The notes under the pieces: model-generated
Databases searched by the model: none
Told to the model about the DNA's origin: nothing
The model's input: only the letters and a program-made list of their open reading frames with translations
In this document: positions 10,330 through 21,048 of the stretch, piece by piece
Numbering within the stretch: the stretch's first letter is position 1
Layout of the letters: each line of letters starts with the position of its first letter
From: Trachythela sp. YZ-2020
Taxonomy: Eukaryota; Cnidaria; Anthozoa; Malacalcyonacea; Clavulariidae
Direction: 5' to 3'
Length of the DNA: 64,000 nucleotides
NCBI GenBank assembly: GCA_016169945.1
Contig: JADLSH010000387.1
Span: 2,170,001-2,234,000 of the forward strand
Translations under genes and position numbers: made by a program

Positions 10330-12224
10330 GCTAACAAACGTTAAGGTAAACGAATTTTCAACGTTTTTACCTGTGCTAAAGGAGCACTTTAATCACCAAA
10401 TAAAAAATTTTAAAGGTGGTCGGTTGACCGATTATTACCATGAATGGGAAAAAATTACCTCCGACCGAGAGATACTTGACATAGTACGCGGCCAACGTAT
10501 AGAATTTGACACAGAGCCGCTTCAAAACTGTTCACGTTCACATTCAACAAACGTGTAATCGTTCGTACACAACACGAACCTGGGGAATTTATATCCCCTA
10601 TATTTGTCAGGCCTAAAAAAGATGGCACAAGTCGTATGATTTTGCATCTTAAGAATCTTAATCAGTATGGAAACGCTTATCGATGCTATTAGGCTTACAG
10701 TATGACTCCTAATTGTTTCATGGGTTCTGTTGATTTGAAGGACGCGTATTACTCCGTCCCTATTGCCAAGTTCATCAGAAATATTTAAAATTCAAATGGG
10801 AAGGCTCGTTGTATGCATTTACCTGTTTTCCAAATGGGCTTGCTTGTTGCCAAGGGAAATTTACTAAACTTCTCAAACCAGTTTATTCAGTGCTCAGACA
10901 ACTGGGGCACCCTTCCTCCCCATATATTGGCGATTCATTTTTGCAAGGGGATGATTATGAGATGTGTAAAGAGAACATAATAGACACTGTTCGATTGCTA
11001 TACACTCTGGGATTCGTTATTCACCCTGATAAGTCTGTACTCATTCCAACAAAAAAAATAATATTTTTAGGATTTATCTTGGACTCCATCTTAATGCGCA
11101 TTTACATGTCACCTGAAAAAGTGACCAAGGTCATCGAGATGTGCTCAAAATTACTGAAGAGCACATCACTAACAATCCGAGAGGCCTCCCAAGTCCTGGG
11201 AAACATAGTTTCCCTCTATTTTCGACATTTGGACCTAGTAAAATCCCAAGCGCTTAAGGTGAACAGAGGCAACTTTGATGCCCCTATGGTACTGAATGAG
11301 GAAGCTAGAGGAGAGTTGTTGACCTGGTGGGTAAAATCTGCCCCAACCAGCTACAATGTTGTTAGTCATGGAGAACCAGAAATTGTAATGACTACAGATG
11401 CCTCTACTACCGGCTGGGGTTGTACCCTAAACCAAATTAAGACCGGGGGGCACTGGATTAAAGATGAAGCACAGCAGCATATAAACTATTTAGAGTTATT
11501 AGCTGTATTTTTGGCACTCAAAACCTTTGCAGATTCCTTAACCGGAAAGCATGTGAAAGTCATGATTGATAATATGACTGCGTTATCTAATATTAATCAC
11601 ATGGGGACCAGTAAGTCAGTACTACAGAACAATCTCACCAAGTCTATATGGCTTTGGTGCCACGAACGGAACATTTGGCTAACGGCTGTCCATATCCCCG
11701 GGGTGGATAATGTAGACGCGGACAAACAGTCCAGACTCTCTAATACTAGTGCTGAGTGGTCCCTTAATCAACAGATTTTTCGGGATGCAATATTCCGACT
11801 AGGGTTTACTCCTGATATTGACTTATTTGCGTCTCGAATCAATCACCAAATCAAACCATATGTGTCTTTTCACCCTGATCCAGGAGCTATGGCTGTAAAC
11901 GCTTTTCATATGTCATGGAAGGGATACCAAGCTTATATTTTTGCACCCTTCTGTCTTATTTCTAGAATTTTACAGAAAATCCAAGAGGAACAGTGCACGG
12001 TGATTGTGGTAGCTCCACGATGGCCAACACAGGCCAAAACTAATGAGTCAACTAAAAGCGTATCCAATACTACTACCAAAGACAAAGAGAACGCTGATCC
12101 TTCCAAGCAATCCGGAAGCAACTCATCCACTTTACCCTCATCTGGAGCTAATTATCTGCCACTTGTCTGGAAATCCCTCGAAAATCAAGGTCTTTCAGCA
12201 GCAGCTACCACTATTATCACATAA
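10330..12224 (+). pseudogene. DIRS reverse transcriptase-RNase H
   Basis: The N-terminal linker WEKITSDREILDIVRG (about 10446-10495) is diagnostic of DIRS RTs. Fingers follow (PIFVRPKKDGTSRMI) and motif A, GSVDLKDAYYSV (about 10724), in a frame broken by a stop and a frameshift before 10809. The 471-residue open frame 10809-12224 then holds YIGDSFLQGDD (motif C, with I for the usual Y/V and GD as the acid pair context), the thumb, RNase H (TTDASTTGWGC, INYLELLAVFLAL, VMIDNMTALSNI), and a long C-terminal region with DIDLFASRINHQ, common in DIRS and related pols. The polymerase half is broken; the RNase H half is intact. Confidence 0.88.
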
Positions 12225-12945
12225 GCTTGGAGACAAGGTAGCATCAAACAATATAGACCTTACCTCAAAAAATGGGAACTTTACTGTCACGAGAGGGAAA
12301 TTGATCCAATTCGCCCCTCTTTATCAGATGGAATACATTTTCTGTCATCCCTGTATGATTCTGGAGTAGGCTATAGTGCCATCAATACGGCACGTAGCGC
12401 TCTATCGTCTCTCATTGTGCTACCAGGAAATGTCAGTTTTGGTTCTCACCCACTTGTAACAAGATTTCTTAAAGGAGTATTTGAACTGCGTCCATCGTTT
12501 CCTAAATACCAAGATACCTGGGATGCCACTGTAGTGCTTAAAGTACTAGAAAACTGGGATATTAATGACATTTCTCTTAAGGACTTATCTGTTACATTAG
12601 CCATGTTACTAGCAATTATAACAAGTCAGAGGATTCAGACTCTCAAAGCATTATCCATCAACAATATGAACTTAAAAGCAGACAAGTGTAGTTTTAAGAT
12701 TGATGTATTGTTAAAAACGTCTCAGCCAGGGAAGCATTTAACTAACTTGGAAATAGCAGCTTACCCAGATAACAAAAACCTGTGTCCAGTACAACATCTG
12801 AAGGCCAATTTGGAAAAGACATCAACACTGCGAGGAACGCACGCACAAGTACTTGTGAGCTATCAGAAGCCAAACAAGCCTGTTTCAACTGAAACTCTTG
12901 CTAGTGAATCATCACAGATTAACTGTGGGGTAAGTAAACTTTATA
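12223..12945 (+). pseudogene. DIRS tyrosine recombinase, truncated after the first catalytic Arg
   Basis: One open frame from about 12223: a core-binding N domain (WELYCHEREI, LYDSGVGYSAINTARSALSS) and the start of the catalytic domain with SQRIQTLKAL, in which the Arg matches the first catalytic residue of DIRS recombinases, then KPNKPVSTETLA. The sequence leaves the family after this motif. The H-x-x-R box and the nucleophilic Tyr are absent downstream on this strand. The last recognisable bases run into GGGGTAAGTAAAC (about 12926-12938), which happens to be a strong splice-donor-like string. Confidence 0.8.
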
Positions 12946-12949
12946 TTTG

Positions 12950-14280
12950 TTTACGTTTGAATTATTTTATTTGCTTATATATTTAATTCATATATTTTTG
13001 TGCTTCTTTCTCAGCTTGCATAACATTATTAAGACATCGTTTGTTGTTGTTTTTCATTTTGCAAAGTAGCAAGTTCAAGGCTTTCGCTTAAAACTTTTAT
13101 CTGACTGCGGTGAAAATGCACAAATTATTACAGTTTTAAAAGCAAAAATGTCGAATTGGTGATGTGAAAAAAGAACTATATATAGCTGCTGTATAACATG
13201 CTTCAATTTGTTATGAAAACAAATTTCGGGATCAATACAAAACCATAATTGATAAATACATGTAAATTATTGTATTAATTCCATGCACTAAATATTTCAT
13301 GCCGCCGACAAAATACCCTACAGACACAACTCGTTGCTCAAAACACTGTTTAAAATATGAAGGTCAATGATAATGCGGACCAGGAATTGTACACAGTTCA
13401 AGAAAAATCATGTTCGCGTACCTTTTGGAACTTTTTGGAATTTGACTTTTTGGAACTTGTACTATATTGCGCACATGGGAACACAATTTTATATTCTGCC
13501 TATCGTTAACTTTCCCATCTGAACATAATTTGGACCCATCCCTACATAAACTCAAGTTTATAAAAAATAATTCAGATATGGTTAATAAGCGATTAAGTCT
13601 AATACTAGGGTGAGTTATTTTAGGATCATCAGCGACTATAAACACCATGAGGGCGATTTCGTTCCCATCAATTCGTTCTTGGAAGAGGCTACCAACGAGA
13701 ATTTCAATATCAATGAAATATTGGTTGAGCATGTTATCAGCAGAATTTGGGGAAGCAAAGTATTCAAAGTTTGCTCTTCCTCCAATATGGGATCCGGATA
13801 CCGGAATCTAAGAAGGCGCTTAGTTATCGAGGAAGAAACAAATAGACTGTTAGTGCATGCTTTTGTTTTTACATGATGCGTGATTATATTTGTCAGTAAT
13901 GTTCTTGCGAAACTAAGCCACTGATCATCTTGTGGGTGATGTTATTTAATCAAATGAGTATTTATAGAACAAAGCTCGCTCTTCTGCATGCGCAGTACAA
14001 ATTCGACAATAGATCAATTATAAATAGATCGCCGTTGGAAGCTGTAGCCTGTACGTAGTTCAATTCTGTCTTTCTGAAATGGATGCATTTGGTTTTTTCA
14101 GGGGTTTTTTAATGGATCATGATTCTGTTTACCGTCGAAAGGTAGGTAAGAGCAGTATTAAACTATTTTGAGGCATACATAAGCTGCTTTTTTCGTGTTT
14201 TAGCAAAAATCCATGGCCGTCTAGGATTGGCGTCTTGGATTTTTACAGATTATTTTATATGTTTCATGTGAATGTTTAAT
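12950..14280. other. Unassigned DIRS interior
   Basis: No recognised domain on either strand. A 122-residue minus-strand open stretch (13364-13732) and an 88-residue plus-strand one (13610-13876) resemble nothing I know and overlap each other, so I do not call them genes. Confidence 0.4.
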
Positions 14281-14289
14281 ATCTAAAAC

Positions 14290-14520
14290 TCCAATCTTGG
14301 CGTTGCAATTGCAGAGCCAAGATTGGAATTTGGCACTGCATTTGCATAGCCAAGATTGGAATTTGGCATTGCAATTGCAAAGCCAAGATTGGAGTTTGGC
14401 ACTGCAATTGCAGAGCCAAGATTGGAGATTGGCACTGCAATTGCAGAGCCAAGATTGGAGTTTGGCGCTGCAATTGCAGAGCCAAGATTGGAGTTTGGCG
14501 CTGCAATTGCAGAGCCAATA
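14290..14520. repeat. 33-bp minisatellite, about 7 copies
   Basis: Tandem copies of a 33-bp unit containing AGCCAAGATTGGAGTTTGGC and CTGCAATTGCAG, with a few substitutions between copies. Because 33 is a multiple of three, frames stay open on both strands, which produces repetitive peptides of period 11. I treat these as by-products, not genes. Confidence 0.9.
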
Positions 14521-14664
14521 TAAGCACATACAAAACAACCGGTTTTTTGTAGAGTTTAGCAACACCTAATTTTTCGTTGTAAGAAACTGATTAATTTTGT
14601 CTCAATAGCATTATAAAAATCATTTGTTTTTGTAAATATACAAGTATTTCATGAGCTACATGTA

Positions 14665-14822
14665 CAGTCAAATCCCGCGTATAAGAACCTACTATTTCCT
14701 GATCAGGCTGAAAGTTCTTACATAACATTTACATGCAAGTTCTTATGTAATGGGTGTCTAAATGGCAAATTTCAGGCTGTAGGTTCTTAATCCGCTAGGT
14801 TCTTATACGCGGGATCTTACTG
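14665..14822. mobile_element. 158-bp pogo/Tc1-like MITE with TA duplication
   Basis: The ends CAGTCAAATCCCGCGTATAA and its inverse ending ACTG (two mismatches) form about 26-bp inverted repeats, flanked by TA on both sides (14663-14664 and 14823-14824). CAGT ends with TA duplication are the hallmark of pogo/Tigger-type Tc1/mariner families. No coding capacity, so it would depend on a transposase elsewhere. Confidence 0.85.
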
Positions 14823-15308
14823 TATTTTATGGATAATACTGTATTAATGTTCAATACTGTATGTTCCCAATTCCTTTAGTTGGATTGTTCAGTGTAAAAA
14901 TCATAAGTTGTCATTTTATACTTTTAAAATACGAGTATTCTTTTAAAGTACTATACTTTTTAAAGTACTCTCGTACGAGGTTGTGAGTTAATAAATATTT
15001 TATATCAAAATGTATAAAAATATATATGTGAGATTTTATTGGGAGAACGCTGGCATAACTGAGTCAAACTTATCTGTCTGCTCATGGTTTAATACCTTTT
15101 CATGTTATATACAGGCAGAGGAGGTCGGACAAGCAATTAGCGAGTTGTCACGTGAGCTCTCGACCAATGAGATCACTCTATTTTCTCATCGTGTTATCTG
15201 AAAAATTTGGGCAGAAAAATTTGCATTCGACGCAAAATAAATCGAGAAAAAACATTATAAAATAACTGAAGTAAATAGAGCGCGCTGATTGGTCAATATC
15301 CATGCAGG

Positions 15309-15557
15309 ATGAGAGAATCATGCACGGGAAATTTTCCCGCGCCTGAAATGTTAAAAATGTCGGGCGATAATAGTTCAACTTTTGACTTTGACAAAGAAAA
15401 TAATGGCGAAAAAAGTAAACAGAGGTTCGTCTTAAAGTCGGATAAACAAGTTGACGAGTTGGTGGATAGCGTACAAGCAGAAAGCACAAAGCATAAAACA
15501 GTATACGCTGTTGTTCACGTTTTTTGGGAGAATTGCAATGTACATCAAATATATTAA
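15309..15557 (+). CDS. 82-residue ORF resembling the N-terminal domain of Crypton/DUF3504-type recombinase proteins
   Basis: The region after residue 37 (QRFVLKSDKQVDELVDSVQA, then a Thr/Lys-rich stretch leading to AVVHVFW) follows the pattern of the N-terminal core-binding segment in many invertebrate proteins with a Crypton-like tyrosine recombinase domain (serine/lysine-rich helix with a conserved Val-Phe-Trp/Phe end). The catalytic part is absent; the frame ends about 25 residues later. It may be a captured exon or the remains of the element's own gene. Assignment rests on recalled family appearance only. Confidence 0.4.
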   Translation: MRESCTGNFPAPEMLKMSGDNSSTFDFDKENNGEKSKQRFVLKSDKQVDELVDSVQAESTKHKTVYAVVHVFWENCNVHQIY

Positions 15558-17224
15558 TAAACCTTTTTTTATATTTCTGTGTGGTTATTTTATAAAACAA
15601 ATACCGCATTGATTTCCGTGCATGATTCTCTGTTTCTTACACTTGGGATGTTGCTCGACTTTCGTAAAGCTAAAAAAAACTCGCCTATCGGCTCGTTTTT
15701 TTTTACGCTTTTCGAAAGTCTCGCAACAACCCGCGTGTAAGATTAATATTTATAATCCTTTATTAATATTAAAATTTTCTTGCAAACTTTCAAGTGTAGT
15801 GGTACTACTACTAAAGATCTGGTGATGTCTGCAAAAATCTCTGAGGTAAACGTTATTTTCAATGTTATTTTGATGTTTGAAGTTAGTCGACTCCCCGCGA
15901 CGTGTTGACTCAAGTCTAAATATGTTTACAATGTTTAAAATGAAATATCTAGAAATTCCCACGGTTCGATTTTCTTCATTTTTGGTAGTCGTCAAGACAA
16001 AAATATAAGCTTTAAATCTGCTGGAATGATCCCGGTGATCCCCCGGCAGTTTTCGAGATATTAAGCATTGAAGTGACCATAGTCATTTCGACGTTTGCCA
16101 AAATGGCGTCTAATAGTTTAGGAAGATATTGCGCCACCAAAGCTTGTTTTTCCCAATGAATCTTGAAACTTCTTTAATATAAAGAGCGTTATTCTTTAGA
16201 GTAAGCGTTAAAGTACTTTTGAATGAATTTTAGGAGATATTTGCGTGTTTAGAGATTTTATATCTGGGCTAGTGTCTGGCTCTGTCTGCAAATTTTGTTG
16301 TCTGACGGCCCACTCGACTCGCAAATATCGAATATTTTGTCATTGTTATTCAATTTTTTTCCTGGAATGCATCCATGCTATTTCAATAACTATTGATCTA
16401 CCTATGTGAGCAGTATTTTGTAGGGTAAACGTTATTTTGATCTTTTATGTAGGCTGTACGTCGTCATATTGTATTAATCCGATGCATTTCTGTCAACAAT
16501 CTTTGAAATTGAACCTCTCGAATTTCCACAATTGTCGCAGTGTTGCTCGTATTTTTCTGAAGGAGTTGACTTTACTGTTTAAAATAAGTGCTGAGTTTTG
16601 AAAGAAAATTTTAGAAGTAAAATTTGTTGTTTATTTACAGATTTGTATTTTGAGTTGAATTCTATCATTGTATTGTTAATTTGCCTTCTTGGTGAATATT
16701 TGCTTTCTTTAATATTTCTTTATATATGTAGAGAATGAGCAGAGATATTATTATATTTTATGCATGTACTATGTATTTTCAATAAAAATGGAACTGTATA
16801 TTACTGTAAAGTTTGTTTTGTCTACATTTCACCGGTAATTTCTGTTGCAAAAGTATATGTTTAAGCTGATGAATAGAAGTTCTTTGACAACCCCAAAATG
16901 GCGGTTTTCAGTAGTCACAATGTGCTATTGGGATAAATAAATAACTAAATACATATTAAAAGTCGAACCTTTGATGCCAGCAGAATCAATCTGGCCAATA
17001 AATATTTAGTTTTTCTCACTATTTGCACAATGTACATTACAAATACAGACGATCCAAGCAGTGGGTCAGCTTATGAAATCATTTACTTAAGTATATGTAT
17101 ACATAGTGTCTAGTTAGACCCTTCATTCTCATCTTGTCCTCACTTCTGTCTTTCCATGAATGAGGAGTAAATATGTGTGTATTGTAAATAATGCATAGTA
17201 CAATTTTGTTAAATGTAATTTATA

Positions 17225-17305
17225 ACTGCAGGACCCCACTGAAAAACACTTCGGTGATGTGGGTATCCTGGTTAAATATAAATAAATAATAAAATAAAAA
17301 ATCTA
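17225..17305 (+). repeat. LINE/SINE-like 3' tail
   Basis: GGACCCCACTGAAAAACACT, then a stem around TTCGGTG, then AAATATAAATAAATAATAAAATAAAA. A short hairpin followed by an A/T-rich simple tail is the usual 3' end of CR1/L2-type LINEs and of SINEs that borrow their tails. No coding part was found upstream. Confidence 0.4.
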
Positions 17306-17659
17306 TAAAATGCAACACTGAACAAAGTGTCCACAAATTACATATAGAATTTCAACACATGAACATTTATATTGACCACAAGACCAGTTGATCACACGCA
17401 GCCTTTGAGATTTCTGCACAAATAAATCCATTAAACGGACTCAAAGAGCCTTGTTATACATCGAACAACAAACACTAAACACATCCATAATGATGGCATT
17501 GAGTCTCTGTATCAATAGCGTCCATTTTCGCAGATTTTGCTATGGCCAGAGATGTTGACTTCACGGCAGTCAACGCATAAATGAGGCCGCACGTGGAAAC
17601 AAACGCTCATTACCCATGATGCTTTGCGGCCTGCTTGTCCGACCTCCTCTGATATACAG

Positions 17660-18278
17660 GTACATTATTTTAAAAAAATACGAAATTAATATAAAATTCG
17701 ATACATAGTGATAGAAATCAAACTTTCTATATAAATCTATATCTCTGATACATACCGTTTCTTAGTTTCTGCCTTTCAGAGACATCTCAATGGCCATTAT
17801 TGTAATTTTCATTTAATATTTATCAAAGATGTTCTTGATTGTTCAATCCAAAAAGTTCGATCCAAAAAGGCCGCGAGAAAATGCAAAACACTGATAGAAA
17901 AGTTGTTCGTGTTGACGCCATCAAACGCCGCCATCTTACCAGCTAGCATGATGGCGTGTGCATGACGTATACATTTTCGGAAATTTGAGGACACGAAAGC
18001 CCTGTGAAGTTACACTTCTGGTATATACTTATTCTGTGGTATAAAACCCAATAAAACCCTGATACTCCCCCCTGATTTGGATTTTCCTGTGTTTGACGTA
18101 AATTGCAATAGCCAGTCAAATCTCGTCGTCGTCATTTAAAAAAAAGACCAGTATCAGGTGACTTGGGTCCCGCATCGTCACAGCGAAAAATTTAACAAAA
18201 TATGAAAAATATTGCTAATTTTTCGTTACATCCAGAGCTGTTTTTGACAAAAAAAGTTGCTGGCAGTGTAGTAAAATA
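17660..18278. other. Unassigned DIRS interior before right repeat
   Basis: No recognised gene. In this position DIRS1-type elements carry an internal complementary region that helps circularise the element. I could not confirm one by eye. Confidence 0.35.
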
Positions 18279-18568
18279 ATCCAACACTAATTTTATGGTA
18301 TTTTTTGTAGTTTAATGCGTATTTTTAAGTTTTTTTTCACTATTTCTCGTGGGCTGTGTGTGTAAATTATGAATTTATTTGCCAACCTTATCAAATATAT
18401 ATACATTGTCATTGCATCGTCACAGGCAGGCCGCGCGTAAACAATACTATCGGAGACTGGGTAAAAGTTTTGCTAAATGCATTTCGCAAGCGGAAATTAT
18501 ATTATTCACTACACAAAAGAACACCACTGCTTTTAAATTTTTTTACTCAACACTGATTGTTGGGCTAC
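18279..18568 (-). repeat. DIRS right inverted terminal repeat
   Basis: Inverse of 9621-9914, ending GGGCTAC, and followed by CTAG as at the left end. Confidence 0.9.
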
Positions 18569-18572
18569 CTAG

Positions 18573-19685
18573 GGTCTAACAGATTACAGAGGACAAAGAT
18601 TGGTCAGGACTACTCTGCTTGGAAGTATATTCAAGCTGGTGTTCCACAGGGAACTAAACTGGGTCCCTTACTTTTTTAATCATGGTAAATTATCTCAAAC
18701 CGCCTAACGACCTTGTCAAATTCGTCGACGATTCCACAACGTGGGAAGTTCTGCACAGAGACTCCCAATCTAATCTCCCCTCAACCGTGAAAGCGTGCGA
18801 GGAATGGACATGTGATAATAACATGAAGTTGAACGCTTCAAAGACGAAAGAGATGCGCGTGAACTTCTCACCTAGTTCACCCTCTTATCCACCAATCGTG
18901 ATCAACAACCAAACAGTCAACATCGTTAAGCATGCCAAGCTGCTAGGCGTTATCATCTCGAATGACTTGAAATAGAACTTGCATGTAAATGCCATCTGTA
19001 AGAAGGCTTCCAAGCGTTTATACGCCCTGCGGCTGTTGAAAAGAAACGCCTTTCCGGACTCCGTTCTAGTCAAGGTTTATTGCACGTGCGTTATACCTAT
19101 CCTTGAGTACGCGTGCGAGGCGTGGCACAATAACCTTCCTGTGTACCTCAGTAACCAAATAGAGCGGATCCAGAAAAGAGCTCTCCGAATTATCTGCCCT
19201 TCCTTTACCTACAGTGAAGCGATGATCACCGCCAACGTTCCATCGTTGTACGATCGCCGAAGCACCCTAGCTTTGTGAACGACTTTTCCACAGAATGCTT
19301 GATCCAGGACACAAAATAAACTCGCTATTTCCAACTCTTAGAGTTAATGAACACAATCTACGCCATAATAGGTGCTTTAAGGTTCCAGTTTGTAGAACTG
19401 ACCGCTACCATAAGAGTTTTATACCGTCCGTAGCAACATTATATGACACGAAACAATTTTAACTTTGAACTTCTAATATTCTTAAACCGTATGTTATTAC
19501 ATTACTCTAGTTAGATAGTATTTTATAGTTGTAAATGTAACTTCAACTTTTATTATTCTTAAATCATATGTTATTACATAATTTTAGTTATATAGTATCT
19601 TACAATGGTAAAACCATTGTAATTCAATTTTAACTGCAAAATTGGTTGTTAATAATACGATTATTAAATTAAAACATTGTAGGAC
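18573..19685 (+). pseudogene. LINE (L2-like) RT, 3' part, continuing across the DIRS element
   Basis: GVPQGTKLGPLLF (motif B, then a stop), KFVDDSTTW (motif C, FVDD), a thumb with MKLNASKTKEM and LLGVIISNDLK, a stop, then SKRLYALRLLKR and the C-terminal CVIPILEYACEAWH region to about 19278. An AT-rich 3' region to about 19685 follows. Together with 9396-9616 this is one 5'-truncated LINE lying in the gypsy RT/RNase H junction. Confidence 0.88.
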
Positions 19686-19689
19686 AAAT

Positions 19690-20200
19690 GGGCTAGCAGG
19701 CTCGTAGTATTTCAGGACCGGTGGCTCGATGAATAAGTTGTTTGATTGCTGTGAATGCCTGGTCGTGTGTGCTATCCCAGCTGAATGGTTGCTCTTTCTT
19801 AGTGAGTTGGCGAAGGAGTTCTGACACTCGGCCGGCGTTTTTGCGTTTTTGGAAAATTTCTACAGCAGGAGAAATTCCAAAAGGCATGCGTTTCCACTTA
19901 TATCTGCCCCAAGGTGTGTTGAATGTGGTAAGCAGGGATGATTGCTCGTACCCGGTACCCGTTTTTGTAATCCACATTTGTAAAGACTTTTGCGTTGGCA
20001 AGCTCGGGAAGAATATCTTCGATGTTTTGTAATGGGTGGTGACATCTCTTTAGGGCTTTGTTGAGTGGTCGGGAGTGGCGAGGCGAATTTTACCATTGGC
20101 TTTCGGGGCTACAACAATTGAGCTAATCCATTCGGTTGGGGCTTTTACCTTTTCGATAACACCGACTACGACAAGCTCATCCAGGTGAGATTTTAGTGGC
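19690..20200 (-). pseudogene. Gypsy RT remnant with internal deletion
   Basis: The frames hold the start of the RT (WISSIVVAPK, about 20120) and the motif A-B surroundings (TTFNTPWGRYKWKRMPFGIS, about 19880-19940). They then jump at about 19845 to the connection region (RVSELLRQLTKKEQPF, GPEILR). The catalytic YxDD motif is missing because of that deletion. The remnant ends at the LINE insertion at about 19690. Confidence 0.85.
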
Positions 20201-21022
20201 TCCTTGAGGGATTCAGGGACTTTGCGTTCTGGAAGTTGAACTGGTTTGGCACTGTCATCAACTTCGAGGTGTAACTCGGGCCGAGGAGTCCGAGGCCTTC
20301 GAATACATCACTATTGGAGGTTTTGATATCGTGCAAAGTCATTCCAGTCTGACTTTGCGTACTGTCATTGATGACCTGTGAGATTTTGTTACCCTGGTGT
20401 ATCTGTTTATCAGATGACGTCATGTGAATTAGTCCCAGGCTTTGGACCGTGCTACATCCTAGAAGATTGCTTTTGGCATAACGGTCATTAATGATTGTAA
20501 AATGGACTTTGTACTTCCTTTTTGTGGCTAGATCGTGCAGTTGAATTTTGCATTTCCCGACGGGGTTGATGGCAGAGTTGTTGTAGACTTTCAGAACTTG
20601 TGCAGATGGCTTGATTTGCCGTTCGTATTTAGTACCGTACAGTTCGCTTTTCTTGAGAACATTACATGTCGCACCTGTGTCAATTTGGAATTTGGTATCT
20701 TTTCCGCCTTTGACCTTCATTGTTGTAAAAAGGCGTGACTGCTGAGTAGGTGCGTCTTGTAGTGATAGGATATCTTCGGGTTGGTGTGAAGTCGCCTGAG
20801 TCACTTGAGTAATTTTCAGATACAGCATGGAGGGCTTTTTGTCGTGGGTTCCTTTGCTTTTGTAGGCATGCACTGATTTTTTTGCCTCCAGTTGTAGCAT
20901 GTTTTCCCAAACGCTGGGCACAGTTCATTTTTCCTTGGATGTGTTCCATTACAATACTTACATACCCCGCGTGCGAGTTGCTCGCGGGTTTCAGTCTTTT
21001 CGGGTGACTTGTTATTGACCAT
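20193..21022 (-). pseudogene. Gypsy nucleocapsid and aspartic protease region
   Basis: The zinc-knuckle region CKYCNGTHPRKNELC...CYNW (about 20930-20970) is followed by the protease active site FQIDTGATCNVL (about 20660-20700) and the protease body in the 242-residue frame 20193-20921. Two frames are needed, with a shift at about 20880-20900. Known role: protease cleaves the gag-pol polyprotein. Lies between gag (21049-21687) and RT on the same strand. Confidence 0.85.
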
Positions 21023-21048
21023 ATTGATGGCGTTTTCGTTGCTTTTTT

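Larger units (their letters stand above)
15116..17651. mobile_element. 2.5-kb TIR element with 9-bp target duplication, nested in DIRS
   Basis: The outer ends CAGAGGAGGTCGGACAAGCA and the exact inverse at 17632-17651 are perfect 20-bp inverted repeats. ATATACAGG is duplicated immediately outside (15107-15115 and 17652-17660). A 9-bp duplication points to the Mutator-like (MULE) group; the CAGAG ends resemble hAT, which normally makes 8 bp, so the superfamily is inferred. No transposase is recognised. Inside are an 82-residue ORF (15309-15557), a subterminal string shared in inverted form (AGAGAATCATGCACGG, about 15310 and 15613), and a LINE-like tail at 17225-17305. Confidence 0.88.
9621..18568 (+). 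mobile_element. DIRS-like tyrosine-recombinase retrotransposon with inverted terminal repeats
   Basis: The two ends are about 290-bp inverted repeats with high identity (GTAGCCCAA..., 9621-9914 and 18279-18568). Inside, on the plus strand, lie gag, an RT-RNase H of the DIRS type and the N-terminal half of a tyrosine recombinase. Known: DIRS1-type elements carry gag, RT/RH and YR between inverted repeats and integrate by recombination rather than by a DDE integrase. Length is 8.95 kb, but subtracting the nested TIR element (2.5 kb) and a 158-bp MITE leaves 6.2 kb, normal for DIRS. It is flanked by CTAG on both sides, palindromic, so it may be a duplication or simply the target. Confidence 0.88.

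Noticed and set aside
13364..13876. Overlapping 122- and 88-residue frames within DIRS
   Set aside because: Opposite strands, no recognised domain, no codon pattern supporting either.
14290..14520. CRISPR-like array of regular repeats
   Set aside because: Units are contiguous with no variable spacers, and the genome is eukaryotic.
14221..14569. Repetitive peptide frames on both strands (period 11)
   Set aside because: They come from a 33-bp minisatellite whose length is a multiple of three; no start context, no partner domain.
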